Source: Chrysogorgia sp. JL179-B06
Taxonomy: Eukaryota > Cnidaria > Anthozoa > Scleralcyonacea > Chrysogorgiidae
Direction: 5' to 3'
Assembly (NCBI GenBank): GCA_035772405.1
Contig: JAYKKM010000437.1
Location: forward strand, 9,340,001 to 9,404,000
DNA length: 64,000 nt
Part shown: piece after piece, positions 53,980 through 64,000 of the stretch
Layout of the letters: the number at the start of each line of letters is the position of its first letter
How positions within the stretch are numbered: position 1 is the stretch's first letter
Position numbers and translations under genes: made by a program
Notes under the pieces: model-generated
Seen by the model: only the letters and a program-made list of their open reading frames with translations
The model's database searches: none
Told to the model about the DNA's origin: nothing

Positions 53980-55190
53980 TAATATAGGCAATTGCATAAT
54001 AAGATAATTTTACAATAAAAATAATATTTACAATGAACTTAAAACGATTGGTCAGACATACATGGAACATTCATGTACTGCAAAGCTCACAGCAGTTACT
54101 GTTATATATTTTCTAAAAGGCTACTAATATCCAACTTACGAATAACATTTTTAAATACCTTAAGACTTGTAGAATTTCTAATATCACCCTTGACCATAAC
54201 ATTGGTCCAAAATAACGTAGTGAGTGTTTACCATAATTGACTGTATTAAATCTAGGTATATCGAAATCACCATTTCTTAATGAATAGCTAGATTGTTTAA
54301 GGGTAAATATTTCTGATACACTGTTAGCTACAAGTTGATTTTTTTACTTTATACATGTAAATAGCAATATCCTGTAATCGTCTATTATATAATGATGGCA
54401 AACCAGCACGCTCAAGGAGTGTTTCATGAGGATCTCTCTTAGTTCTATATACCGCCCTCAACGCCCGTTCTTGGATACGTTCAACCTTTCTGTTGTCCGA
54501 AGCCTTGCAGAAATGCCAGATCACGTGACAGTATGTTAAATACGGGAGGATAGATGATTTATATATAGTTAACTTGGCCGAAAGAAGAATAAGCCATTAC
54601 GCAAGTGTAAAAGCACCACAACTTTTCTACTAGCCTTCTTGCAAACCTCACTAATATTACCACTGAAATTAATGCTTTCATCAATGTGTACCCCCAGTAG
54701 AGTAATATGATCCGTATTATTGATTATTTGATCGTCGATCTGTATAGAGCGACATTCATTATTCGTGTTTAGGCCCCTTGGATTGATAATAACTGGAACT
54801 TTTCGGAATTCGCTAGGAGAAAATTATCTTTTACCATAACGCAGCACGTTGTCCCTCCTCCTGTAAGGTCTTCTTAACTATGTTATAATCTTTTACCGTT
54901 ATGTATATAGTTGGTGATCATCAGCGTACAAATTTTTGAGGCTTGCGTTGCGAACGTGGAAAGACATATCATTTTGAAATAAGTTCCATATCAGAGGTCC
55001 AAAACATGACCCCTGAGGACAGCCTCGTACCATTTCTTTCCAGTCACTGGTTGTGCTGCCTAATTTAACCCTATTCTTACGTTTGTTGAAGAAAGATCGC
55101 ATAAGATCGAGAGAGGCTGGAGCAAAACCATATGCTTCAAGCTTTTTCAAAGTAAGTGAATGACTCAGAGTCAAATGCCTTACTCATATC
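53980..55190 (-). pseudogene. CR1/L2-type LINE RT fragment
   Basis: LSHSLTLKKLEAYGFAPASL, MVRGCPQGSCFGPLIWNLFQ (motif B, PQGS.LGPLLWN) and LKNLYADDHQLYT (motif C) at 54899-55174, then KVERIQERALRAVYRTKRDP at 54324-54524. Frames shift between. The next piece toward the 5' end is missing. Confidence 0.72.
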
Positions 55191-55218
55191 GGTGGAAGTG
55201 CGCATATAAGTTCCTTCA

Positions 55219-55261
55219 TAAAAACTATCGACCCATAAGTCGTTATGGGTCGATAGTTTTT
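55219..55261. repeat. Perfect 19-bp hairpin with 4-base loop
   Basis: AAAAACTATCGACCCATAA, loop GTCG, then the exact complement. Perhaps the centre of a MITE or a recent fold-back event. Confidence 0.85.
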
Positions 55262-56430
55262 ATCTTCCTGTATATCGCCTTTTTTTATACTGGAGTCCAT
55301 TCTCCCAATTTCCATACACTTGGCCATTTACTCGACTCGATACAGTCATTAAAGAGCTTCGTTAATGACGACGCAATACCAGTAGCAACCATCTTCATTT
55401 TGATTTCTGAAGTGATTTACTGGCCAGTCAGCCAATCAGAACTCGTTTAAGCTCAGAAATTATATCTAAATAAGAATTAGTCACCTCAGTCTCGGTGATT
55501 ATCGTCAATATTTCCCTCGCCGCCCCACGTAATCAACATCCAACTGATTAAACTGACGAACACTGCATACGAATATGATCTTACACTGAAGTGGAGACAA
55601 AAAGCGATTTTGCTGTCAGATCAAGCAGAACTATTAGAGTGGAAGACTGAGTTAAAGACTGGGTCAACATAAACGAGCAACTGTTGAAAGATCAAGACGG
55701 AACTGTTTTTTGCTTGTTAATGCTAGTACAAAGCCGGCTTCACTTTTGTCCAGCTCAAAGTACCTTGTCAATCGGCCATTTTGGCCAGGTGAAGCCTGGA
55801 GATAGAACCATGCTGTTTTGAGTAAAAGTCTGGGATAATTCTGTGTATCTGCAGCCATTCTTTCTCGTACAATTTTTGGATTGTTTCACGGCTGTCAATG
55901 TTTTTCTTCCGAAGCGTATCACCGCTATTTTTCCTTCACTGACGAGCTTCTTGAGGTACGAACTTAGAGTTTTGTTAGCCTCACTGAATAAGTAATACTG
56001 TCACAGATTGACATTTGTTTGTTGTACGGGGGATGACGGTCAAGACTGCATGAGCTTGGATTGACAACAAACTTGTTTTTTCGACAGAGTCGTAAAATAT
56101 TGAAAAGCATTTGTTCATCTCTTCAACAATCATGCTAATAAGCTTTCAAATGTTGTCTTAAATGTTTGTTGTTCAAACTATTCTGTTAAATAAAGTTTTT
56201 TTCACAAAATTCCTTGTTGTTTTATTCGTGTCGCCGATTGCCGTCAACACCACCACCAAGAGTTTAGCTATGAAATTAGGAAAATTCTTATATCTTACTC
56301 CTCGAAAACGTTTAACTCTACATTGAGTTGCTTCTTTAGTTTGATTTTGAATAGCATTTTCTTTATTTTTATTCACTTTTTCGTACGTAATATCGATAAA
56401 TCGAGAAGCCGCCATTTTTAAATCGCTGAA
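55262..56430. other. Unassigned DNA
   Basis: Short frames only (for example 55664-55858 and 56173-56415, minus), with no motif I recognise. A palindrome GTCACCTCGCGCGAGGTGAC lies at about 56441-56460, just beyond. Confidence 0.35.
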
Positions 56431-56559
56431 AATGTTATAGTCACCTCGCGCGAGGTGACTATATACAAAATAGGCCGTCCATCTCGACCAATCGCGGCAC
56501 GAGAAACTCTATAGTCAGTTGTCACCTGTCAATTTCTACTAAATACATATAGTATAACG

Positions 56560-56950
56560 TCTAAAGTCAAAAGTACAAGTGTATATAGTGTATATAAGTC
56601 AGAGATTGAATGAATGTGAAGGATCGAGTAATAGTGTATATAGTATATATAGTGTATATAGTGTATATATATACATATAGTATATGTCTAAAGTCAAAAG
56701 TGTATATTGACATTGTGTATAATATATACTAGTGAGTGTTTGCATCTAGTGTACAGGAGTATATAACGTATATTGTGTATATAGTGTATATTATGTATAC
56801 ACTATATACACATATACACAATATACACTATATACAGAATAGACAGTAAAATAGTGATAATACATGTATATACATGTATAATATTGTGTATACCTGTATA
56901 TAGTGTATATGGAATACACTACAGGTGTATATACACTATATACTCAGCCC
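56560..56950. repeat. GTATATAGT-type AT-rich repeat
   Basis: Irregular GTGTATATAGT and its complement ACTATATACAC alternate, giving many local palindromes. Confidence 0.8.
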
Positions 56951-57097
56951 TCCTAGGAGGGCCAGCCATCTTCAGTGCGTTTATATAAAACTTTCCAGCC
57001 CTCTTAAGGCGAGATCTCGGGTTGTCAATAGCGAGATCTCGCCTAGGAGGGCTGGCCCTCTTGTCATATAAACGCAAACAAATTTTTACAAGGAATA

Positions 57098-57722
57098 GAG
57101 GCTTTGCATGGTCACGTGACAAACACAAAATTTTCTAAATTCTTGTTAAAACTTCTTGAAAACTTCAGAGCCTTAAAGAACATAGCAAGGTACACAACTA
57201 ATTTCGCATATTAAATGTTTGAATAAATTATGACGTAAGCTTATATTCTCCTTGATTTTGATATTAAATTGTGATGAAAGTCAAAAATGGTCTTTCTCTG
57301 TATTATCTTTTACTCAGACCGAAACTACAGAAATTCAAACTTTATTTTGATTTTTAATCATGGCGGCCATCTTGGTGGCAGCTTGCGAATGGCCACCAAG
57401 ATGGTCGCCATAAATCAAAATAAAGTTTGAATTTCTGTAGCTTCGGTCCTTACTATTAACTAAACTAAAAGATAATACAGAAAAAGATCATTTTTGATTT
57501 TTATCACAATTTAATATCAAAATAGTGGAGAATTATAAGTTATGCAAATAATCGTAATAATTATTTACATACGTCATAATTTATTCAAACATTTAATATG
57601 CGAAATTCAAAATTAAGAAAGTTGTGTACCTTGCTATGTTCTTTAAGGTTCTGAAGTTTTCAAGAAGTTTTAATAAGAATTTATAAAATTTTGTGTTTGT
57701 CACGTGACCATGCAAATTAAGC
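57098..57722. mobile_element. Fold-back palindrome, about 300-bp arms
   Basis: Left arm GCATGGTCACGTGACAAACA, TAAAGAACATAGCAAGGTAC, TTAAATGTTTGAATAAATTA is mirrored by TAATTTATTCAAACATTTAA, GTACCTTGCTATGTTCTTTA, TGTTTGTCACGTGACCATGC. Centre near 57390 (GGCCATCTTGGTGGC / GCCACCAAGATGG). Arms have small indels. No coding frame. Flanked by GAGGGC-rich short inverted repeats (56945-57060, 57770-57795) that may be an outer part of the same element. Confidence 0.85.
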
Positions 57723-58051
57723 CTCAGATCTATTACGCTGAGACGCGGAATCTCGGCAAAGAGGAGTCAGCCCTACCAAGGGGGATGGCCCTCCTCCATA
57801 TAAACACCCCCTTAGTGCGGGCCGGCTGGCTGATTGCCAACAAATTTACAAGTACATAAACCGTTTTTACGTTTATTGCACGTTTCGTAGTATATCTACG
57901 AGCTTGACGATCGTCCATGTATCGTCTGTCTACTCCAAGCTCTCCCACATTCACTACAGCAGTGTGTATATATTACCAGAATCTTATCCCGGCATTACCA
58001 CCACTATATATATATATTAGAACTCGTGGCTGGGCTCTCGGCAACCGCTTC

Positions 58052-58372
58052 AGGATCCTGTAAGATCCTAAATAGGATCCTAAATTTTTCCTAAACAGGA
58101 TCCTGCAGGATACTACACAATACTGTAGGATCCTGTACAAGATCCTACAGAATCGTGAAGTATCCTGTAGGGTCTTGTACAGGATCCTAAAATATCCTAC
58201 AGGATCTTGTACAGGATCCTGAAATATGCTGTAGGATCTTATGCAGGATCCTAAAATATCCTACAGGATCTTGTACAGGATCCTGAGATATCCTACAGGA
58301 TCTTGTACAGGATCCTGAAATATCCTACAGGATCTTATACAGGATCCTGAAATATCCCCCAGGATTTATTCT
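58052..58372. repeat. GGATCCT tandem repeat with 32-bp period
   Basis: AGGATCTT recurs at 58201, 58233, 58265, 58297 and 58329, exactly 32 bp apart; upstream units (58052-58200) are less regular. Each unit holds the palindrome AGGATCCT and TACAGGATCTTGTACAGGAT-like text. Confidence 0.9.
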
Positions 58373-58379
58373 TAGACTT

Positions 58380-58913
58380 AGACTTATCTTCATCCAACGC
58401 CAGTTGGTGCCATGATATAATTCTTCCTCCAGCTCACTCTATCCAACATAAGCGCACGCAGTTCATCACCTTCAAGTCCAGTGTCTTCTTCAAGGACTAA
58501 TTAATTCTTCAGTGTGGTGTTATGTCACCCAATTCTTCTGTGTACATCCGGTTTCCATAATAACACTCTTCCTTCTGGTTCGTTGTGTCTTGCTACATGA
58601 CCTGCAGCTAATGCGAGCCTCCTCTGCCTCATGATGGTTGATAGGCGAGGATATGACCCATACAGTGCCTTGTTAGTGGTGCGTGATTTCCATGAGATGT
58701 TTTGTACCATCCGCAGCATTCTGGTGGCAGTTCCATCAATTCATTTGGAGAGTGATTTCGTTAATGTCCAAGAATCAGAACCATAAAGGAGGATGGACTC
58801 AACAATACGAGTGTTAACATCATGAAGTGCGTTTGTATAGCTTCTAGTTTATGCAGCTTAATCCAGTGGTATAAGAACCTCTCCGAGCACTTGATGGATC
58901 TGAGATTAATAAA
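58380..58913 (-). pseudogene. LINE C-terminal fragment, with inverted end
   Basis: MLRMVQNISWKSRTTNKALY and RLALAAGHVARHNEPEGRVL (58525-58719) are the typical LINE tail (MLR...SW..H.TN..LYG..P; RRL.LAGH..R). At 58852-58913 the DNA is the inverse complement of 59760-59828. Confidence 0.7.
58852..58913. repeat. Inverted duplicate of 59760-59828
   Basis: GCAGCTTAATCCAGTGGTAT, AGAACCTCTCCGAGCACTTG, ATGGATCTGAGATTAATAAA match the reverse complement of 59760-59828 with only a few differences. The two copies lie on either side of the inserted LINE fragment. Confidence 0.85.
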
Positions 58914-58929
58914 ATGGATGACTTTCTCT

Positions 58930-59690
58930 ACTTAATAATAATAATAATAATATTTAATATTTATATTGCGCAAATATCTATAAAATATTCAAATGCGCAT
59001 TACAATACATAGAATAGTAATAATAGTAATACCAATAAAAGAGAACTACAATTTAAAATTATATACATGCAAAATAATCCATCATATTCACTAAAAAGTT
59101 CTGCAGAATAAAAATGTCTTAACCTTACTTTTAAAAGTTGTAATGTTATCTAGTTCTCTTATTTTTGTCGGAAGAGAATTCCAAAGTTTAGGAGCTGCAA
59201 ACATAAGAGCACGATCACCAAGTGTCTTCTTAGATTTGCAAGAAGGAGAGCTAAAATTAATCCATCATTATTGCGGCGTAGATTGTAAACAGATGGTTTA
59301 CTTATACTTAATAAATCACACAAATATTCCGGAGCCATTCCATGTACAATTTTGAACGTAATCAGTAACAACTTAAATTCAATGCGCGCACGCACAGGTA
59401 GCCAGTGTAATTCATGCAGCAAAGGTGTTATGTGACAGAATTTTGTGGCGCAAAAAACTAGTCGTGCATGAGAGGCATTCATTACTCTCTGTAGCTTATG
59501 AACTTGGCATTCAGGTAAGCCATAAAGCAGGCTATTGCAGTAATCAAGTCTGCTAGTTATAAATGCATGTATAAGTGTTTCGGTACTTTCTCTATTTAAA
59601 TATTTCCTAATACGCCTTATGTTGTAAAGGTAGAAGAATGCACTGCTACAAGTCTTCGTAATATGGGTGTTCATATCTAGACAAGAGTCA
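58930..59690 (-). pseudogene. CR1-like LINE 3' fragment inserted in another LINE
   Basis: ESTETLIHAFITSRLDYCNS, LYGLPECQVHKLQRVMNAS and ITPLLHELHWLPVRARIEFK (59159-59674) are the well-known C-terminal blocks of CR1-type LINEs. A GTA/AAT-rich 3' end (about 58936-58950) is next to an (AAT) run. Confidence 0.8.
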
Positions 59691-59699
59691 AACCATGCT

Positions 59700-60000
59700 C
59701 CAAGATTACTACGCGCTGTAGAAACTGTGTTAATATCCTCAAGCTACACAAACACACTTCGCGCTTTATTAATCTCAGATCCGTCAAGTGCTCAGAGAGG
59801 TTCTTCTACCACTGGATTAAGCTGCATAAACTTTGTTTTCTTAGCATTCAAGAATAGCCCAATAGATTGTGCAGCTTCCTCTACCCGGTGTGAAAGATCT
59901 TCTGCTTCTTTCAATGTGTTTTCCATGATTGCGATGTCGTCAGCATATGCAAGCTCTGGAAGAACTTCTTCTGGGTGTCTCGAGCTTTGACGTCGTTTAA
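59700..60000 (-). pseudogene. LINE RT motif C fragment
   Basis: Minus frame ELAYADDIAIMENTLKEAED, then GLFLNAKKTKFMQLNPVVEE, the RT active-site Y-A-D-D and following segment. Continues (after the inserted CR1-like piece) at 58380-58720. Confidence 0.78.
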
Positions 60001-60460
60001 GAGTTAACCCATCTGATGGGAAAAAGCCTAAAAAACCCTAATCCTAACCCTATTAAAATATCCCTATAAATTGTCGGACCTCTATTACCTCTATTAGCAT
60101 GATTGATATTGTTTACTTAGCAGTTCGAAAAAATAAAGACGAATAAAGATATTATTTATCGGTTCCTGTCGACCTTCGCGTTTTTGAAACACAAAAACAT
60201 ATAAATAATATAGGGGGCTTCAGTAAAAAAATAAACATTGCATTGCAAATAGGAGAGGTGTTTTGTTGCGCGATAAGTAATAACATAACTTCGAAAAAAT
60301 TGTGAGATCTCAATCGCGAAGGACCTATAAGTGACGCTGCTCCAAGGGACTATTAACTATCGACTGCCTAGTCTCTCAAGCGGACAAATGGCAAGACAAC
60401 CAGACGAAGTTGGTCTATCGTTATTCTTCTTGTGAAGGGATAATCACAAACACTAATCCT
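60001..60460. other. Unassigned DNA
   Basis: No gene. AACCCTAATCCTAACCCTAT at about 60034 is an isolated run. Confidence 0.4.
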
Positions 60461-60655
60461 GTTCAGGATCTTGAATATCAATGACTGCATCTTAGATTTT
60501 CCTTGATAGGATCCTGTTCAGGATCTTGAAGTGCACCTGTTCAGGATCTTGAACATAGGATCCTGTTCAGGATCTTGAACAGGATCCAGAGGGAAAATCT
60601 AAGATCCTGTCTGAACAGGATCCTAACTTCATCCTAACCCTGTCTAAGCAAGATA
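60461..60655. repeat. GGATCCTGTTCAGGATCTTGAA repeat block
   Basis: Five or more GTTCAGGATCTTGAA motifs with AGGATCCT between, bounded by an inverted repeat (CATCTTAGATTTTCC / GGAAAATCTAAGATC). Related in motif to 58052-58372. Confidence 0.85.
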
Positions 60656-61500
60656 CTGTCATTAAGCTAGATCTTGAATATTAATGTATTGGATAATTGA
60701 CAAATTACTGTGATGACATGATTACCGAGAAAACTCGGATACCGAGCCAGCTTGCCTCCATGTAATCAAGGACAAAAATCACTTTGAAAGGTTGTACAAT
60801 TATGTATATGGCTGTGCAGACCAACTAACATGCAGTTGGCAAACAACAACAATTTGTGTGGGGTGAGGGACATTGAAAATACCGCATGGCTGCACAAGAT
60901 GACACTGGAAAACCAGCGAACAATAACAAACACTTCATCAATTGGAGTTGATCTGGATTGGATTTGGTCTGGGTGTCAGATACAAGATGTTCATTTGTAT
61001 TAAGCATCTGTATTCATATATAATAATATGAACAATCGATACATAGCTATAGGTCAACAGTATAATTAACTTCATTTTGCCAACTCAACAATGTTCAATC
61101 AAAACCAAAGCTATGTGTCTAAATATTTACAAAATTTGTGAATAGACAACAGATAATAAAATGTATATATGATATACATTCATTTACCCTTTACCAAGCC
61201 AATATATTAAATAACACATTTGATGAAATTATAATGAAAACAAGAGTTTCTGACTTTGAGTCATTATCAGCAATATAAACTTCTAAAGATAACTGGGAAC
61301 TTTTTGCATTGTGAAACAGAGTTGTTTGATGATTTATTAGGCAAAATAAACCTGTGACTGTGCATGTACACTTATTAAATAACTATAAACTGTTGAATCT
61401 CATAACGGTTAATGATCACATCGACTTTATTTTGCATGATATTTGCAACAACACAATAAACAACACAAACAAAAATAAAACAAATGACAAATATTAAGGT
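60656..61500. other. Unassigned AT-rich DNA
   Basis: No gene or repeat recognised. Confidence 0.4.
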
Positions 61501-61720
61501 TGTGACACACGGGGGACGTGTGACGTGTCGCGGGACATGTTGCAGGGACAAATCCCGTCGTGTGCGCGGACAAAATTTGAATAAACCACTGCGACAAAAT
61601 TAAAATAAACCAATCAAAGAACGTTATTTTATTTTCCTTTTCCTTCTCTGACATGTCCCCTCGTGTGTCCTCAACAGGGGAAATGTCCCCGCGACACGCC
61701 CCCCCTACCTCAATACATTT
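61500..61720. mobile_element. MITE-like inverted-repeat element
   Basis: GTGACACACGGGGGACGTGT and GTCGCGGGACATG at the left have inverted counterparts CATGTCCCCTCGTGTGTCC and GTCCCCGCGACACG at the right. The order is not perfectly symmetrical, so the exact ends are unsure. Confidence 0.5.
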
Positions 61721-63695
61721 AAAGCATTTAACGTATTTCAATCACTGATTTCAATACAGCATTCATATAACCTATCATGTCGGCTTCATCATAGTTACAT
61801 TCTTTTATCTTCGATTATCGTGGAAATTGTAGCTTGTTTGAGAGATTGTTTTCGAGTTTGTACTGGGCTGTGCCGAAAAAGCTGTTGGGATCTATGATGC
61901 AACAAGATACTTCGCAGCCACATAACTTCGAACACTTCCAAGCAATCGCTGGCAAAAACACTTCGCACATGCCTCAGTGCGTGTACAAGGATTGAGTCGC
62001 CTGGGTACGAGGCAGTGCCTCAGTTTCGCAAAGCCTGTTGGGGCCATATCTCGACCAAAACAATAAAAATAAAAGCGGAACCTATGACTCGGCTAAGCCC
62101 GAGTAATAAAGAGACCGTGCTGCAAGAGGATGGCATCTGGTCTTGTTATACAGTCCCTGATCAGATGCATGTCTATATCAGACTTAACTGCGTGAGAATT
62201 TGTTAATTGCTTGGCATTGGTTTTATTTTTTGACTCTGAATGCAAATATATTCAATGACTTATTTCTGTAAATGATATGACGTGCCGTCAAACTATTCTT
62301 ATTTCGGGCAAAAAATTCACTCGATATATATGCACTATTTTTGTTCTGCCGTAGGAAACTGAACTCCAGTCTTTGTTATTGCACTTGCCATTAGCACCAG
62401 GCTTTCTTCTCTATAAATTATATAAAGCTAAACTATATAGACACAAGCAAATGCAACAATAACTCGCTAAAATTAACTGTGACGTCCGTTGGGACGAGAG
62501 TCGGAGAGAAGATATGATCAGAAAACATGTTTAGTTTTGTTTTTGTGGTTAAGGCAGGTGCCGAGTTGTGGCAACGCTATTGTTCATATCCTAGACAACC
62601 AGGTGTGACATTCAACAAAATTACGGCTTAGAACGTATAAAACCTTCGCTATGGACAAGAGAGTACGCGGCCACAGTCGCCGCAAGCTGTGTACTTTAGT
62701 CGCACTGTTATCACTAATGATAATTAAATTAACAAACGATTTGCATGATTGTAAAAGAAACTCCCTTTTCAATTGTCTAGTGAATGCCGGGAGGTGATAG
62801 CAAATTTGAATAAGAAAGCCGGGTATTGGCCATGTTGTTTGGCTGCTGTAGTTTCTGACGCCGTGTGAGATTGGGAGTGCATGGGTGGTCAATTCTATGG
62901 TACCGTTGTTTTAAGCTTGTTTTGAAAAACATCATGCCGGCAAACACGTTTTTAAAGGATTCATGCGATTACAGATAATTTTTCTTTGAAGTTTATTTGT
63001 TGCCTCAGAACAGACAGTGCTATTTAAATATAAGATTACATCGTCTGGTTGTGTTTTTGCCGAGGAATCGTGATCAAAGCCGAAGCGGATGGGGTTGGGC
63101 TAATATCATATGATGACGGTTTCCGGTATTTGAGTAGATGAGCCGCTTTTGAATTCGTTCGTGTGACTTGCGACTTTCGTGCGAATTTGCGGAAAGATAA
63201 CACACGTAATAACTAAGTGAGAAAACATAGGCATTAGCTGGTACTCGCTTGGTGTGTTGTTTGTAAACTCTTTTTTACCTGCTGTTAAAGCCGATCTTTT
63301 ATGTTTCGGGATTATTTATGATTCGTCGATGAACATAATCGACGCGCATAAACTGAAACACATTTCTATTTTAAACGTTGTTTTTGAAATGAAAGTCTAA
63401 GAACCACTCGTTCAATCTTTAAACAAATCCGAGCTCAATATAAAGTTCGAGAGTCGAGAAAAAGCGTCTATTAAGATAACGCATAGTCATACGGGAGATT
63501 AACGTGTTTGCAGAAAAGTTACCGAAGTCTGTTTCCGCTTTGGAACTTCCGATTGAGAAAAAGCCCATAATTCCTTGGGCCCTCGGTCGCCTTTCGAGTG
63601 TGTTTTGGTTCAGGAAAGTTTGAATACATTTCTAGATTTGGATGCTATTTAATGCTGTTTATTTTAACTAAATCCCCATATACGATTTTTGTGTT
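61721..63695. other. Unique DNA upstream of a possible gene
   Basis: No repeat or convincing frame. It could include the promoter and 5' untranslated region of a gene starting near 63.7-63.9 kb. No TATA box stands out. Confidence 0.35.
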
Positions 63696-63736
63696 ATGGA
63701 GATGATGGAGCCACAGAAGACATTTCAGTTCCTGGG
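63696..63736 (+). CDS. Possible short upstream ORF or exon
   Basis: ATG GAG ATG ATG... reads MEMMEPQKTFQFL and then meets either a donor GTAAGA at 63737 or, unspliced, a stop after 14 codons. Exit phase would be 2, different from the next candidate exon (phase 0), so both cannot join the same downstream exon in the same way. A short upstream ORF in a 5' leader is equally likely. Confidence 0.3.
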
Positions 63737-63906
63737 GTAAGACCAGCAGTTTTGGAGATTGCTGTCGGTGGCAAAGCTAGCTAGCATAATTTCACGTGTA
63801 TAACCATATTAATTTCTTGTGTCATTGTCGACAGATATTTGTAAACATTCAGTCGTTGGATTGATTAACTATACACGTCTTGTGTTACCGAGACTCATTT
63901 TCAACC

Positions 63907-63948
63907 ATGTCGTTTGGGTTAGAGGACATTGATCTGGCCACACTCAAG
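63907..63948 (+). CDS. Candidate first coding exon of a gene running off the window
   Basis: ATG TCG TTT... gives MSFGLEDIDLATLK, immediately followed by a good donor (AAG|GTAAAT). 42 bp, phase 0. The acidic, ordinary-looking N-terminus and the splice site support a real host gene, but 14 residues are too few to identify it. Confidence 0.45.
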
Positions 63949-64000
63949 GTAAATATATTTGTCTGGGTGTTTTAACCGCGAATTGGAAAGCAAGACATCT

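Noticed and set aside
58201..58360. Regular 32-bp repeats that could be mistaken for a CRISPR array
   Set aside because: No unique spacers between the repeats, and the surroundings are animal DNA.

Overview
This is nuclear DNA of an animal, most likely a cnidarian. I infer this from intron-bearing C-type lectin exons, a Polinton/Maverick, Penelope-like, BEL/Pao, Ty3 and R4/Dong-like retroelements, many fold-back MITEs and long (TA)n and (AAT)n arrays. There are no prokaryotic operons. Most of the window is mobile DNA. Host coding sequence is limited to an array of C-type-lectin-like domain (CTLD) exons between 13.4 and 39.8 kb on the + strand, and a possible first exon at the right edge.

Region by region. 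1-1145: a broken reverse transcriptase (RT). 1955-13014: a Polinton with a perfect 6-bp target duplication (AAGGCT), AG...CT ends and unusually long terminal inverted repeats (TIRs, about 2.28 kb). It encodes two capsid proteins, an adenain-like protease, a packaging ATPase, three accessory virion-type proteins and two partial integrase copies, but no DNA polymerase B. Each TIR carries a tandem series of Bcl-2-like coding units, and the element sits inside an older copy of that same unit. 13.4-26.6 kb: CTLD modules separated by mobile DNA, including a Penelope-like 3' end with a hammerhead ribozyme, an intact R4/Dong-like element inside an (AAT)n array, and several MITEs. 26.9-33.6 kb: a Ty3 remnant, a hammerhead retrozyme flanked by (TA)n, and a BEL/Pao remnant. 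33.9-39.8 kb: the terminal CTLD module, whose intron holds a second R4/Dong-like element. 39.8-48 kb: LINE debris and fold-back repeats. 48.0-53.4 kb: a Ty3 element with both LTRs, inserted in a LINE. 53.4-61.7 kb: LINE fragments, a 0.6-kb palindrome and GGATCCT-based tandem repeats. 61.7-64 kb: mostly unique sequence ending in a candidate 5' exon.

How parts relate. The CTLD exons form class 1-1 modules (exon a: phase 1 to 0; exon b: phase 0 to 1), so they can be duplicated in frame. The last one ends in a stop codon, so the array may be the 3' part of one multi-CTLD gene. The Polinton genes form two convergent blocks (capsid genes on +, ATPase and accessory genes on -) meeting at paired polyadenylation signals near 7.95-7.99 kb. 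Frameshifts in the integrase, major capsid gene and ATPase make it a dead or trans-dependent copy. The most striking small element is at 29.06-29.38 kb: two identical hammerhead ribozymes 269 bp apart on the minus strand, the layout of an animal retrozyme.
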